In this document: piece by piece, positions 1 through 10,929 of the stretch
Numbering within the stretch: position 1 is the first letter of the stretch
Layout: every line of letters begins with the position of its first letter
Assembly (NCBI RefSeq): GCF_014633365.1
Contig: NC_068344.1
Span: forward strand, 8,571,669 to 8,635,668
Length of the DNA stretch: 64,000 nucleotides
Source: Diospyros lotus
Taxonomy: Eukaryota > Streptophyta > Magnoliopsida > Ericales > Ebenaceae
Reading direction: 5' to 3'
Translations under genes and position numbers: made by a program
The notes under the pieces: generated by a model
Database searches by the model: none
The model's input: the letters and a program-made list of their open reading frames with translations, nothing else
Told to the model about the DNA's origin: nothing

Positions 1-2455
1 ATAGTGGGGAAGGGATTGCAGATTATTTGAATTATAATCTTTTAAGTCCTATTGATCCTTGCTTATCAGTGATAGTAGAACACGTTTTTCTCTGCTTGTC
101 TTTTGTTTTACGAGTTGTTTGGTATAGACTATATTTATTCCTTCTTTGTTTTGTTCGATTCTCAAGTTGCAACCCCTCTAGATTTTTTTTTTTTTAACGC
201 ACTATGATGAGCACCCCCTCCTGCTCGGCCCCACGATTCTAACAGAAAATGTAAATCAGGAAATCCAGCAACCAATTTCTATCCCTATCCTCCTTCTGTT
301 GACGTGAGGGCGACCTAACATTTTTTAATTTTCAAGATAGTCCTTAGCTGCTGAGCTTTTTCCTCTGACCAGGACTCAAAGTCGGAATCTAAGGGCCCAA
401 AAAGTAACGCTCTAACTATTTTTCTTTTGCCAATTAATCTATGCCCTACAACCCCACTAGATTTGATTCCAAATAACTTGTGACTAGGTTGTTAATTTTC
501 TTAATTTAATATTTTTGAATTCATGACCACTTTGTTGCCCCACAAGATGCGTTAATTAGGAAAAAGTAAACTTACGTAAAAGACTTTTATAGCAAATTTT
601 AATTGAGTTTTAATAAATTTTAATATTTAATATTTAATAAATTAATCACTAAACGATACGTTCATTGAAATAATAATGTTTTAGACTTTAGACTGCTACG
701 TTGTTCGTGTATGGAGGTGATGATGCCTTTTGGCTCAAATTAGAGGAGCGCTTGTACTTGGCACCAGTTGATTAATTAGCAGTACAGCAATTACTAACTC
801 TCTCTGCAATTATCGAAGCTATTTTTATAGTTCATGCGTCATAGGATCCAACAATACAATATCCCCTTTAATAGACCCATTTGATTTTGCACTCGTAATT
901 TTTATTTTTTAATTCTCTACTTTTATAAAAATAAAAATAATATTTGGTATGTGTATAATATATACTATTGACGATTTAAGTAGCTGTACAATAATAGCAT
1001 GAGATCATCGCTTTGGTTCTAGAGTAGATAAGGTCATTTTTGTTGATGTCGATAAATTTTTATCAAGAATGATATTTTATGTTTAATTTTAACATTTTTG
1101 AAAATAGCAACATTATAGGACAACAAGATTATCAAACCCAATTAACAAAATGTAAAAATAAAATGAAAAAAAATCCATAGACATATTGAGACAAAAAATT
1201 AAACAACTACTCCTCATAGTTGTTGATTGCTCCATTATTTTTAAACTTTACTGTTGGAGAAAATACACGTTTACATGTCTTCATGTTGTAACATCATATG
1301 AATTAATGGCATGCAATATCCAATCCAAGTACTAAACATTTAATTTTCCTTAATACAGGGGTTGGCCGCTTTACCATATCATTAGCAAGGCCATGTTTGC
1401 TAAGTGTACCAACTGGAGTGGACCCACTTTTTATGATGAATTAGTGGTTGCTTTGAAGCTTAGAGGACATCACGCTTTGCTTGTCTTATCCTTGCTTTTC
1501 TTCTGTAGCCACTGTTTTTTATTAGACTTAGGGACCCTGTGGTTGAATTACTTGCAGCTTGCCAAACAACCCTTTCCACCGATCCAACTCTTTTCCATCA
1601 TAAAGTTAGATTAATCAATCGACATTTTGTCGCCAATACCCATTTCCATAAGCTATTGATTTCTAAAAACAAAAAATAACTTGGAAATATGATGGTCAAC
1701 CCAATTCCTCCGCCAGGAATTTGGCTGTCCCTTGTCTTGTAGATTGGCATTTTTTGATGATTTTGTGCCAAGCATTATGGTCATCTCTAATATTAATGGG
1801 TCTCCTCATGGTTTTAAGGGACACGAACTAGCTTCTAATTAGTATTTATGTAATTTATCATGATTTTCCTTCTCACCTAATATATATATATTAAGGTAAT
1901 CAAGTATAAACTCTAACGTTGAGCTCAACAGTTCAGGACGTACACGAAAGATTTTTTATCTTCATATTTGCGATGTGTCATGTTCAACTATTAGTCGCTG
2001 TAAATTTTTTAATTTATCTCCTCTATCATTCTTTAGAGCTGGACGGTAAAAGCACTCGCAAGGGAGCGTCATCCCAAGATAATCAATTATATTAATATTT
2101 CTATATAATTATGAGTACAGTATGAAGTGAGAGGTGTGGCATAATTCAAAAGGAGTGGCTGCAAATGCAAAAGGCCACTATAATTGTATCCTATCCTTTG
2201 AATGGTGATTTGTCTTTTAAGTCTAAGTTTAAAATACTTATTAATATTTTGAGTATTCACATATCACATAGTTTATGAATTAAAGAAAAGTGATGTAGTT
2301 TTACATAACTCATAATAAATTTTTTAAATATTTTGGATGCTTAATGCTTCAATTTTCGTCAAAATTAAAAACAATTATAACAAACATATACTTAGTCACT
2401 TAATTATAATATTTTTTCTAATCATAAAATATATATATAGCTTGTACTCTAATTT
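1..2455. other. AT-rich intergenic DNA, no gene seen
   Basis: This stretch is AT-rich with many short A/T runs and TATATA tracts. The only open frame of note (1393-1614, 73 codons) has no recognisable domain, no paralogue in the window and no flanking splice or promoter structure, so I do not call it a gene. I see no RNA gene or transposon terminus here. Confidence 0.6.
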
Positions 2456-2640
2456 GGGATGATCGTCTTTGTGCGGCTCTCGATATTCATGCTCCCGATT
2501 ACTTTAAAGGAAGTAAATCGTAGGTTTGAGGTTCCGTCTCACTGCGCAGGATGTGAATCGAACTCATGACCCATTAAATTGACGTCGATATATATATCAT
2601 TTGCTCGATCGCTCAATCTATACACCGAGATAACTAGAAC
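2456..2640 (-). mobile_element. tRNA-derived SINE copy (diverged, minus strand)
   Basis: Read on the minus strand, this segment has a B-box-like GAGTTCGATTCAC followed by a CTGCGCAGTGAGA stretch, GATTTACTTCC, a GGGAGCATGA-type block and a terminal GATCATCCC. The same blocks occur in the same order in the plus-strand copy at 5803-5971. Order and spacing match, but many bases differ, so it is an old copy. A polymerase III B box plus a conserved non-tRNA body is the hallmark of plant tRNA-SINEs. The 5' limit is uncertain by tens of bases. Confidence 0.6.
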
Positions 2641-4477
2641 TATAATTTATTCCTCTCAACTACAAGGTGAAGAATATTAGGCCAGCAGAGTAAGTAATGT
2701 CAAATTTACCAACTACTGTTAAGACTGATCAATCATTAACGAAAATAAATAACCTTGGAAACTCACTTATGGTGAAAATGCACTTGCAATCATCATGATG
2801 ATGAGAAGCGGTCAATTAAATCCTAGAAATCTATATATAGAATCACAGTAATTAATTATATATGTGCTATATATATATATATTATATAAGTGAAAAGAAA
2901 AAGGCCTAAGAGGGTAAAGGTGATTTAAGCAAAGCTAATGATCACTTGGATTGGGATATTCATAGTAGAATTGGTGGGTGATTTCAGTTGACAATGATTA
3001 ATAGAGTGGGAAGCTTGGCGTGCTCGGGGCTGCATGCAGCTTCACTTTTTTACTTTTTTTTATTCTTCTTTTTTTTTTTTCCACAAAGTGGTGAGTGTTT
3101 CTCATCTCACACAGTTGTTTAGCAATGATTCAACCCACTATCCCATGCATAATCCCTTCTGTTTTCAATGGTCAAAGATCTTGCGTTGAATATAATACAT
3201 AAAGTGAATTTTAATTATTTAATATATATATATATATATATATATTACATAGTGATCAGCCCATATATAATAACCTAGAGAGATGGGAGGTGGGCTCGAC
3301 GGGAGAGACTGCATGATACAACTCAATAAGCGGGTCTTAAAAAAATTGTGACATGGTTTTTGGGAGAATAGGTAATTCTTTTGAAAAACTTATTTTATTT
3401 TTAAAAAGTGATACTTTTTTTTGAGAGAATTTTCTTTAAATAAAATATTATAACACGTCTCAACCAAAATTTTAGGTCATACACATTGTCACTTGAATTG
3501 TAAATGAAATAGAGTTAAATTATTGTTTTTATGAACTCAACCCGACTTAAAAATATAAAATTTTATTTTTGAAAAATTGTCTTTATATTTTTTTTTTTAT
3601 CTTCAATTCACTTAAATTTGTTTAGTTGTCCTCTTTAAATTTTCTTTTTAGATGAGTAATTGGGTATTTTTATTATAAAATATTGATATTTATGTCAAAA
3701 ATCTAATAACATTTAGAAAGAGAAAAAAAATAGAGACCGTGATTTCAAAATTTAAAAGTATGGTTGTTTTAAAGACATCCTCTTGTATGTTCCATATATC
3801 TTTTATGTTAGAAGAATTATATCATTTAAATTAATAGTTTAAATTCAGATATTTTATTCAATTTTTCATGTGATGTTTGAGATATATCTTACCAAAAACT
3901 ATTGACGCTTAGAGTTTTTTTTCAATAAATACTTACTTACAAAAAAAAAAAACTATGTGTGTTGTTCACATAGTTGATTGATAATTTTTTTTTTTTTGAA
4001 AAATTCTATTAAAATAAGTTTTATAAATATCAATTGTTTATGTGATATAACTTTTAAATTATAAATTTTAGTATAAATTTATAAACATTAGAATCAAAAC
4101 CCAATTTGACCCAACTTGAATTTAATCAAGTTTAAGTAATTCAATTTTGTTCTATGATTACAATAGTTTTAAGTGTAGATAATATTATAATTAATTCGAG
4201 TCTAAATTTATTTAAAACTGACACTAAGCCCACCCAATACACTTCTGTCGTTAACTTATATTGTGATGAATGCACATTACAACAACATGAGAAATGATGA
4301 AGCAGCCATGCCACGCATGCCTCCTATCACTTGCCCACAAAAAGCGCCGTGCCCCCCACCCCATCATCAGTACTTAGAATTAATGATAGCAACATGTCTT
4401 TATCATCGCCAGGCAACTATCAGCCCCTCTAGATTGGGCCAAATATAATGCATGCTTCGTATTGAGGTGTTTTTTAA
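2641..4477. other. AT-rich intergenic DNA with (AT)n microsatellite
   Basis: No coding region is supported. The stretch contains TA-rich simple sequence at about 2867-2885 and an uninterrupted (AT)n tract at 3222-3245. The small open frame at 4263-4448 shows no domain and is probably chance. Confidence 0.6.
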
Positions 4478-5524
4478 ATATAATAATTATTTATTTAATT
4501 AATATTTTAAATATTATTTAATAGAGAATTATTGTGTTTTTAAAGTACGCATATTTCTTTTAAGTAAAATAAGAGACCTGCTTTTTATGAAAAGTATAAA
4601 AACTTTTAATGAGATTTACAATTATTAATAAATAGACTGTAACTTTTATAAATATTGGCTTTCTTTCTAATTAAATCACTTTTTAATACCTTATTATTCT
4701 TTTTAGTTATTTTGTAATCTATATTATAATAATAAAATATTAACCATAGACTTAACACTTGCTTTCAATGTTAATAAACATAATACTATACCCACTTGTC
4801 AAATATTACTTTATTAACATTATTTTCATAACACAATAACACCTGACAGACCCATATACTCCCGATGTATGCCTAGGTTTAGGTTTATTTATTTTTTCTT
4901 TTTTTCTTGTGATAAATGAAAGTTAAAATTTGATCCCATTTTTATGGGAGATTAAATTGTATTATAATTTAATGTGATTTGAGACATTTGCATAGAAATT
5001 GTTTATAAATTAAAAATTACTTTAGAGGACTTGTGTGATAAGGTTCACGTATCCAAATTGTGCCTATAGCCTACAAGCGCCTCACCTTTGTATTCAAACT
5101 TAAAACAACAAAGTCTAGCCTCAAGTTTTGAGGCCTAAGACCAACTCCACTCTAGGCCCAGCCTCAATTGAGAGAGTGGGCCTTGCCTCTTTACTAGAAG
5201 ACTCCATCTTCATTGGTATCTTTTTGTTCTTGCGAGTAGGATAGTTCATTAACTTCAGTTTATTAGAAGTAACGGGTAAATAGTTGAAGGTTGTTGTATC
5301 TTTTAGATCAATGTTTACCCTAACCCAAATTCTTGAAGAAGAGGATCACTATACGCGAAAGAATAACCCAACCAATGAGCTTTAGGACACATTGTATGGA
5401 ACAAGATAAAAAGTATTGAATGTTTAGAGTTACTTGGTTTACTTATAGGAGTTTCTATGTCCTCATATAGGAGATAGAGCCGATATACTTAGTATTATCA
5501 TCTTTAAAATTCTCAAACTATATG
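4478..5524 (+). repeat. Left copy of ~1.1 kb direct repeat flanking the TE island
   Basis: This segment aligns end to end with 62393-63517 in the same orientation. Examples shared by both are AAGTAAAATAAGAGACCTGC, AACTCCACTCTAGG, GACTCCATCTTCATTGGTAT and GGATCACTA. By eye the two are roughly 85-90% identical. The right copy starts exactly where the last LTR of element T ends, and the left copy ends ~280 bp before the SINE that abuts the first LTR of T. It has no terminal repeats or coding capacity that I can see. It may be a duplicated piece of host DNA or an unknown repeat. Confidence 0.8.
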
Positions 5525-5802
5525 ACTCTAATTATAAGAAATTATTATGAGATAATTAATGAAAATGATATTTATCCTTAATTATTCGAATAAGATATGA
5601 GTAAGATAGAGATATAGTCTTTGGATTACTTAGACATGGGATGAATCGATGGTCTTTTATTAGTAGTTATTTTTCAAGCAAGAGAACTGTAATGTTTTCT
5701 TGTCATTTAATGATATAAACATGTGACAAGATGAAATTTTGATAATTTCTACATTTTGAATACTCTTACATCATTTGTCTAAAGAATGTGAATCACATGG
5801 GA
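5525..5802. other. AT-rich spacer without recognised features
   Basis: Sequence between the left direct repeat and the SINE. It has no counterpart beside the right copy. No gene or terminus is seen. Confidence 0.5.
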
Positions 5803-5971
5803 GTTGGGCATATGTTAAGTGGTTGGAGTATGATAAGGTGAGATTTGTACTAGTAGGTCATAGGTTCGATTCCTTGCTCTGTGCAGTGAGATAAAATCTT
5901 CACTTGTGATTTACTTCCTCTGCTAAAATCGAGGGCATGAGCGATGGGGAGCGTATAAAAATGATAATCCC
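5803..5971 (+). mobile_element. tRNA-derived SINE copy (plus strand)
   Basis: An A-box-like TAAGTGGTTGGAGT at about 5815 is followed ~35 bp later by a good B box, GGTTCGATTCC (5861-5871). Then come CTGTGCAGTGAGA, GATTTACTTCCTCTG and a terminal ATGATAATCCC. This body is shared with the minus-strand copy at 2456-2640. Internal polymerase III boxes and the shared tail define a SINE family. An LTR of element T begins only ~10 bp downstream. Confidence 0.7.
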
Positions 5972-5981
5972 AAAAGGCAAC

Positions 5982-6456
5982 TGGACTGTCCGGGCCCAAT
6001 CTCGGCCCTCTTTTTAGGCCCAATCTTGGTCATCCCTTTGAACCCAGCCTTGGCCCAGCGCCAGCTTGCCACGGTATCATTGCAACTCTCACTAGATATC
6101 CACGTGACAGCCTTAGATCTTGTCCTTATTAATGGCGAATCTCATCCATATTAATGAGGGTCTCGTCACCACCATGCTACCACCTGAGAATCTCTACCGG
6201 CGCCGGATAGCTAGTCTCATCACTTGTAAACACACGACGCATGCATGCAGGAAGACATTTCCTCCTTCTATATCAACTAGCTCTCTTCAGAGCCAAGGTA
6301 TGTTCTAATCTCTGACCTACTGATACATTGTCTCTTCTTACTCTCTTACTCACTCGACCGTCGGAGTGCTACCAGGTGCCAGCCGCCCTTTGGACTGACT
6401 CGTCGCCGGAGCCAGCGCCACACCTCCGATCGTCCCCTTTTGGTCAGGATGGAACA
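5982..6456 (+). mobile_element. Element T: first (5') LTR
   Basis: The sequence begins TGGACTGTCCGGGCCC and ends GGAACA. It matches 61893-62392 over its whole length, and the interrupted middle LTR (9246-9331 + 45369-45432 + 58907-59255). Shared landmarks are GCCACGG(T/C)ATCATTGCAACT, GACAGCCTTAGATC, TTAATGAGGGTC and CCCCTTTTGGTC. No coding capacity is visible. A primer-site-like sequence follows at once. Confidence 0.8.
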
Positions 6457-6784
6457 TCTGGTGCCCACCGTGGGGCTCAGTAAAACTTACTTACCCCATA
6501 AATTAACTAGAGCCTTCCAAACTAACTTCCCCGTGGCCATACCATGGTACGAACCAGAAGTGCCCCCACCCAAGAGCCGAATAACCTCGATCATACCTCG
6601 CAAAACCCAACTATCATAGAAGTCCTTCTCTAGACAGTCCAGCAACTCCAGAATCGAGTTGCCGAATTAACCCAAAACCAGCAGCGTGACCAACCCAACG
6701 AGTGAAGTGACTACGATGCAAAAGGCAGTAATCACCAACACCACCAGGCTACCCATACCCTTATTCCCTCATCTTCTACACCCT

Positions 6785-7435
6785 TGTATTCCCTTACTAG
6801 GCTAGCCTTGTATCAAACAAGCATTGGCAGACCTCGAGCTTCCTCGGTCTAGCCCCGGCCTCAAGTAACCCCGACCACTCTCCCTGAAGATAGCCTTATA
6901 TCAAACAAGCATTGGCAGACCTCGAGCTTCCTTGGTCTAGCCCTGGCCTCGAGTAACCCCGGTCACACTCCCTGAAGATAGCCTTATATCAAACAGGCAT
7001 TGGCAGATCTCGAGCTTCCTCGGTCTAGCCCCGACCTCGAGTAACCTCGGTCACTCTCCCTAAAGATAGTATTGTATCAAATAGACATTGGCAAACTTCA
7101 AGCTTCCTCGGTCTAACCCTAACCTCGAGTAACCTCGACCACTCTTCCTGAAGATAGCCTTGTATCAAACAGGCATTGGCAGACCTCAAGCTTCCTTGGT
7201 CTAGCCCCAGCCTCGAGTAATCTCGGCCACTATCCTTGAAGATAGCCTTGTATCAAACAGGGATTGGCAGACCTCAAGCTTCTTCGGTCTAGCCCCTGCC
7301 TCGAGTAACCTCAATCACTCTCCCTAAAGATAGCCTTGTATAAAACATGAATTGGCAGACCTCGAGCTTCCTTGGTTTAGCCCCGGCCTCGAGTTACCTC
7401 GACCACTCCCCAAAGTTAGCCTTGTATCAAACAGG
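6785..7435 (+). repeat. Tandem array R1, ~90-bp unit, about seven copies
   Basis: Each unit carries AGCCTTGTATCAAACAGGCA, then TTGGCAGACCTCGAGCTTCC, TCGGTCTAGCCCCGGCCTCG and AGTAACCTCGGCCACTCTCC, and ends CTGAAGATAG. Copies differ by scattered substitutions. A shorter array of the same unit is at 59595-59880. Confidence 0.85.
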
Positions 7436-7639
7436 TACAGTATAAACAGATCTTGGGTCACCTTGGACTCACTTGACTAGCTAAATATAAGGTACCCAAG
7501 AATTTTTCATTTTATTACTCTTAACTCATTCAATACAAGTATTAGCAGGACCTTGGGCGCAACCACGTCATTGCTCTAAGGCTTTGAGTCTACCACGGCC
7601 CTATCCAGTCATACCTTGTACTAGACAGGCATGCCGAAC

Positions 7640-8800
7640 CTCGAGCCCGCCTTGGCCTTCCGTTGACAGTCCAAACCTAGGTCGACATGGTTCGTCACAG
7701 GACCTCGAGCTTGCCTTGGTCTTCCATTTGCAATGCTTTGGACCTAGGTCGATGCGATCCGTAAGAGGACCTCAAGCCCACCTTGGTCCCCTATTTGCAG
7801 TGTTCTGGATCTAGGTCGATGCGGTCTATCACAGGACCTCGAGCCCGCCTCGGTCCCCCCTTTGCAGTGCTCCGAACCTAGGACGATGTGGTCAATCACA
7901 AGACCTCGAGCCAGTGCTTCGGACCTAGGTCAACGTGGTATGTCACAGGACCTTGAGCCCGCCTCGGTCCAATTGTGAAATGCTCCTGACCTAGGTCGAT
8001 GCGGTTTATCACAGGACCTCGAGCCCACCTCGATCTTCCGTTTGCAGTGCTCCGGACCTAGGTCGATGTGGTTCGTCAGAGGACCTCAAGCTCGGCTCGA
8101 TCCCTCTTTGTAGTGCTCCGGACCTAGGTTGACATGGTCCGTCAGAGGACCTCGAGCTCGCCTCAGTCCCCCAATTGCATTGCTTTGGACCTAGGTTAAC
8201 GCGGTCTGTCACAGGACCTCGAGCCCACCTCGGTCCCCCAATTGTAGTGCTCCGAACCTAGGTCGACGCGGTCTGTCACAGGACCTTGATCCCACCTCGG
8301 TCCCCCATTTGTAGTGCTCTGAACCTAGGTCGATCTGGTCCATGAGAGGACCTCGAGCCCAGCTCGGTCTCCCCTTTGCAGTGCTCCGGACCTAGGTCGA
8401 CATGATTTATCACAGGACCTCAAGCCAGCGCTTTGGACCTAGGTCGACGTGGTCCGTCACAAGACCTCGAGCCCGCCTCAGTCCCCAATGTGCAGTGTTC
8501 TGGACCTAGGTCGACGCGGTCCATCACAGGACCTCGAGCCAGAACTTTGAACCTAAGTCGACGTAGCTCGTCACAGGACCTCGAGCTCCTCTCGGTCCCC
8601 CCTTTATAGTGCTCCAAACCTAGGTCGATGCGGTCCGTCACAAGACCTCGGTCCCTCTTTTAAAGTGCTCCGGACCAAGGTCAACGGAATTCGTCGTAGG
8701 ACCTCGAGCATGCCTCGGTCCTCCCTTTATAGTGCTCTAGACCTAGGTCGACACGGTTCGTCACATAACCTCGTGCCCACCTCGGTCCTCCATATGCAGT
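7640..8800 (+). repeat. Tandem array R2, 67-bp and ~47-bp unit forms
   Basis: The unit contains GACCTAGGTCGACGCGGTCC, then GTCACAGGACCTCGAGCC, a CGCCTCGGTCCCCC block and TTGCAGTGCTCCG. GACCTAGGTC is a perfect 10-bp palindrome. A short unit form drops the CTCGGTCCCCC...TTGCAGTG part (for example near 7905-7925 and 8425-8440). Roughly twenty copies lie here and a similar number at 60115-61480. No protein is encoded; unit length variation breaks every frame. Confidence 0.85.
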
Positions 8801-9245
8801 TCTCGGGATCCAGACCGATGTGGTCAGGAGCAGGACTTCAAGTTACCTCGGTCCTCCAATAGCCGTGCTCAAGACCCATACTGACGAGGACCTTGGGCAC
8901 AACCTTGTCACTATTCTAGGGCCTTGTGGCTTCCTCGGCCCTATCGAGCCACGACTTGTATTAGATAAGCGCACAGGACCTCAAGCCCACCTTGGTCCAA
9001 CTTCCACTCTTAAGTCGTACATTATATCAGACAAGCACACTAGACCTCGAGTCTACCTCGGTCTGACTCCAAAGTCGTGCCTTGTATTAGACAGGCACGT
9101 CGAACCTCAAGTCTACTTAGGCTCGACTCCAAAGTTGTGCCTCGAATCAGGCATCCAACTCTCCAAAACTGGTGTATGCATCAAAAATTGCCCAGACCTT
9201 CCTTTTCTAGCTCGAACGCTCGTTACTCGAGCATCCGACTTGGGG

Positions 9246-9331
9246 GTTGTGCATCGTCCTGACCCAATCTCGGCCCTCTTCTTAGGCCCAATCTCGACCC
9301 TCTCCTTAAGCCCAATTTTGAGCATCCAACC
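9246..9331 (+). mobile_element. Element T: left piece of the interrupted middle LTR
   Basis: Blocks such as CCCAATCTCGGCCCTCTTCT and TTAGGCCCAATCTCGACCCT match the first ~90 bp of the LTRs at 5982 and 61893. The match is lost at about 9331, where element E begins. The continuation of this LTR is at 45369-45432 and 58907-59255. Confidence 0.6.
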
Positions 9332-10915
9332 TGAAGTTTTTTTGGATGGAATAGAGGTCTCGTGCAGGTGCAGGGACGAAATCGACCTTTATCGAGTAAA
9401 TGCCAATAATTAATTTTGGAAAAATCAAGATTTTGTGTGGCTTAATATAATTATCTATGTCTTGGAGGGCCCAAGTGCTATTATTAAAATTCCTTAAGTG
9501 GAATTAATGGGAAATTTGAAGTAATAATGTGATATATATATATTTATATATACATGTGTGTTCACGAATGTGGGGAGGAAGCTTCTTCCCGTTACGATAT
9601 TTTGAATTCGAGAATCACAGAGGGAGAAGAGAGCTTGCCAGAGCTAGAGAGCATGGCTGAGAGAGAGCAATGATTGCGCAAGAGAGAGAGGAAGATGAGG
9701 CCCGTGGCAGCACAAGGCGACGACGACCGCGTGTTGGCTGGAGGCGAGTAGAGGCGGCCATGGCCTTTGTGGCATTTGGTAGAGCTTTAAGCAGCAAAGG
9801 CGGACCAACGGTGGCAAGCGGTGGAGCACACGTAGGTGGCTTGCGGGGTCACAGTGAGCTGAGGCGGCGACGTCGACGGTCAGAGGCAATGGAGTAATCG
9901 GTTGCAGCGGCCATGGCAAGAGGCAGTGCTGCACGTGCGCGGAGCGTCGGTCGCAGTGGTTGCTCGTTGCAATGTTGATGGCCAGTGGTGGCGCGGCTGC
10001 TGTGGCGACCATCCAGAGCTCGAAGGTAGGCAGCGGCGGCGTACACATGGGGGGCTGCTAGTGCGTGCTCGAGGTTGAAGAAGAAGGCGCAGGCATGCGC
10101 GGGAGAAGAAAAGAGGAAGAAGAAGAAGTGAGGAGGGAGAAGAAAATGAAAGAAAAAGAAAAAATATATAAAAAGAAAAGAAAAGAAAATCTGGAAAAAT
10201 AGAAAAAAATGGAGAAAAATTTCAGAAAAATCCTAGAAATTTTTGCAAATTAAATTGGGGCTCGAGAGTGTACCGGAGGCTCGAAATGGGAATTCAAGCG
10301 TGTGGTGGCAACTCAAGAGGCAGTTTTGGGTGGGGCATTTTCATTTATCATGTAGATGATGCAAGTCCAAATGCAAGCAGGGATTGTGCCAGGAGAATGT
10401 TGTGGCAACTAGCGGTGTTGCTGAGTTGTATGTTATGCATTTATCATGTATGTATTCATGTGGTTGAATGTAAATGTTGTTGAGTGCTTGATGTATCTAG
10501 TTGTTTTAATCACCATAGTGTGATAGGTGTTTGTGAGATTGCTTGATGTATATGGCTTTAGTTGGCAAAGCCAAGTTTCAGGTCAGGTAAGGATCGAAAA
10601 GGTATGTTCCCATAAATCCCCAGTACTCAGCATGTGTAATGTATTATTATTTTGTGCTTGGGTCACCTTTGGTTTGTTGTGAGACGAGCTGAAGAAACGT
10701 GAAGCTCACTCGAGTTTCGGGTCCATTCCACTGTGCTTCCTTTTATGTTTTGGGATCGATTCCTCAAGTAGAGTGAAGGGAAGGACAAAGACTAGTGCCT
10801 ACCTAGGGCGTTTCCTGTTGAAACATAGTCTAACCCTTCAGTTGTTGGTTTGTCGTGTGAGTAATCCGATTGATTATTCATCGGTAGCGCCCGTAGGTGG
10901 GGGCGGGTCATTACA
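9332..10915 (+). mobile_element. Element E: 5' LTR
   Basis: The right end is firm: GGGCGGGTCATTACA (10901-10915) sits two bases before an initiator-Met primer site. The last ~575 bp (10340-10915) recur as the split 3' LTR (14625-14740 + 44903-45368). The left end is inferred from loss of similarity to element T; a clean target duplication was not found. The segment includes a GC-rich block (9650-10070) and A/G-rich runs near 10080-10210. The overlapping open frames at 9644-10048 on both strands look like chance frames in GC-rich DNA. Confidence 0.6.
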
Positions 10916-10917
10916 GT

Positions 10918-10929
10918 TGGTATCAGAGT
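10918..10929 (+). other. Element E: primer binding site (initiator tRNA-Met)
   Basis: TGGTATCAGAG is complementary to the 3' end of plant initiator tRNA-Met. It lies two bases after the TTACA end of the LTR, as expected for minus-strand priming of reverse transcription. Confidence 0.85.

Larger units (their letters stand above)
6457..9245 (+). mobile_element. Element T: first internal region, non-coding, tandem-repeat rich
   Basis: Immediately after the LTR comes TGGTGCCCACCGTGGGGC (6459-6476), a primer-binding-like sequence of the TGGCGCC...GTGGGG kind seen in Tat/Ogre Ty3/gypsy elements. No gag or pol reading frame follows. The rest is two tandem arrays (6785-7435 and 7640-8800) joined by unique DNA, then a tail resembling the tail of the second internal region (61480-61890). 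The element is therefore non-autonomous. Assignment to Tat/Ogre is inferred from the primer-site style only. Long open frames here, such as 8820-9413, are by-products of the repeats. Confidence 0.65.

Noticed and set aside
1393..1614. Possible small host gene (73 codons)
   Set aside because: No domain, no start context or splice evidence, AT-rich surroundings; not supportable.
8820..9413. 197-codon open frame with PQAHLGP-like repeats
   Set aside because: It is a translation of the R2 tail and degenerate repeats of element T; similar frames appear in several phases and both strands, with no domain.
9644..10048. 134-codon minus-strand frame in a GC-rich block
   Set aside because: It lies within the E LTR. 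GC-rich DNA opens several overlapping frames; no domain or conservation is visible, and this part is not retained in the 3' LTR.
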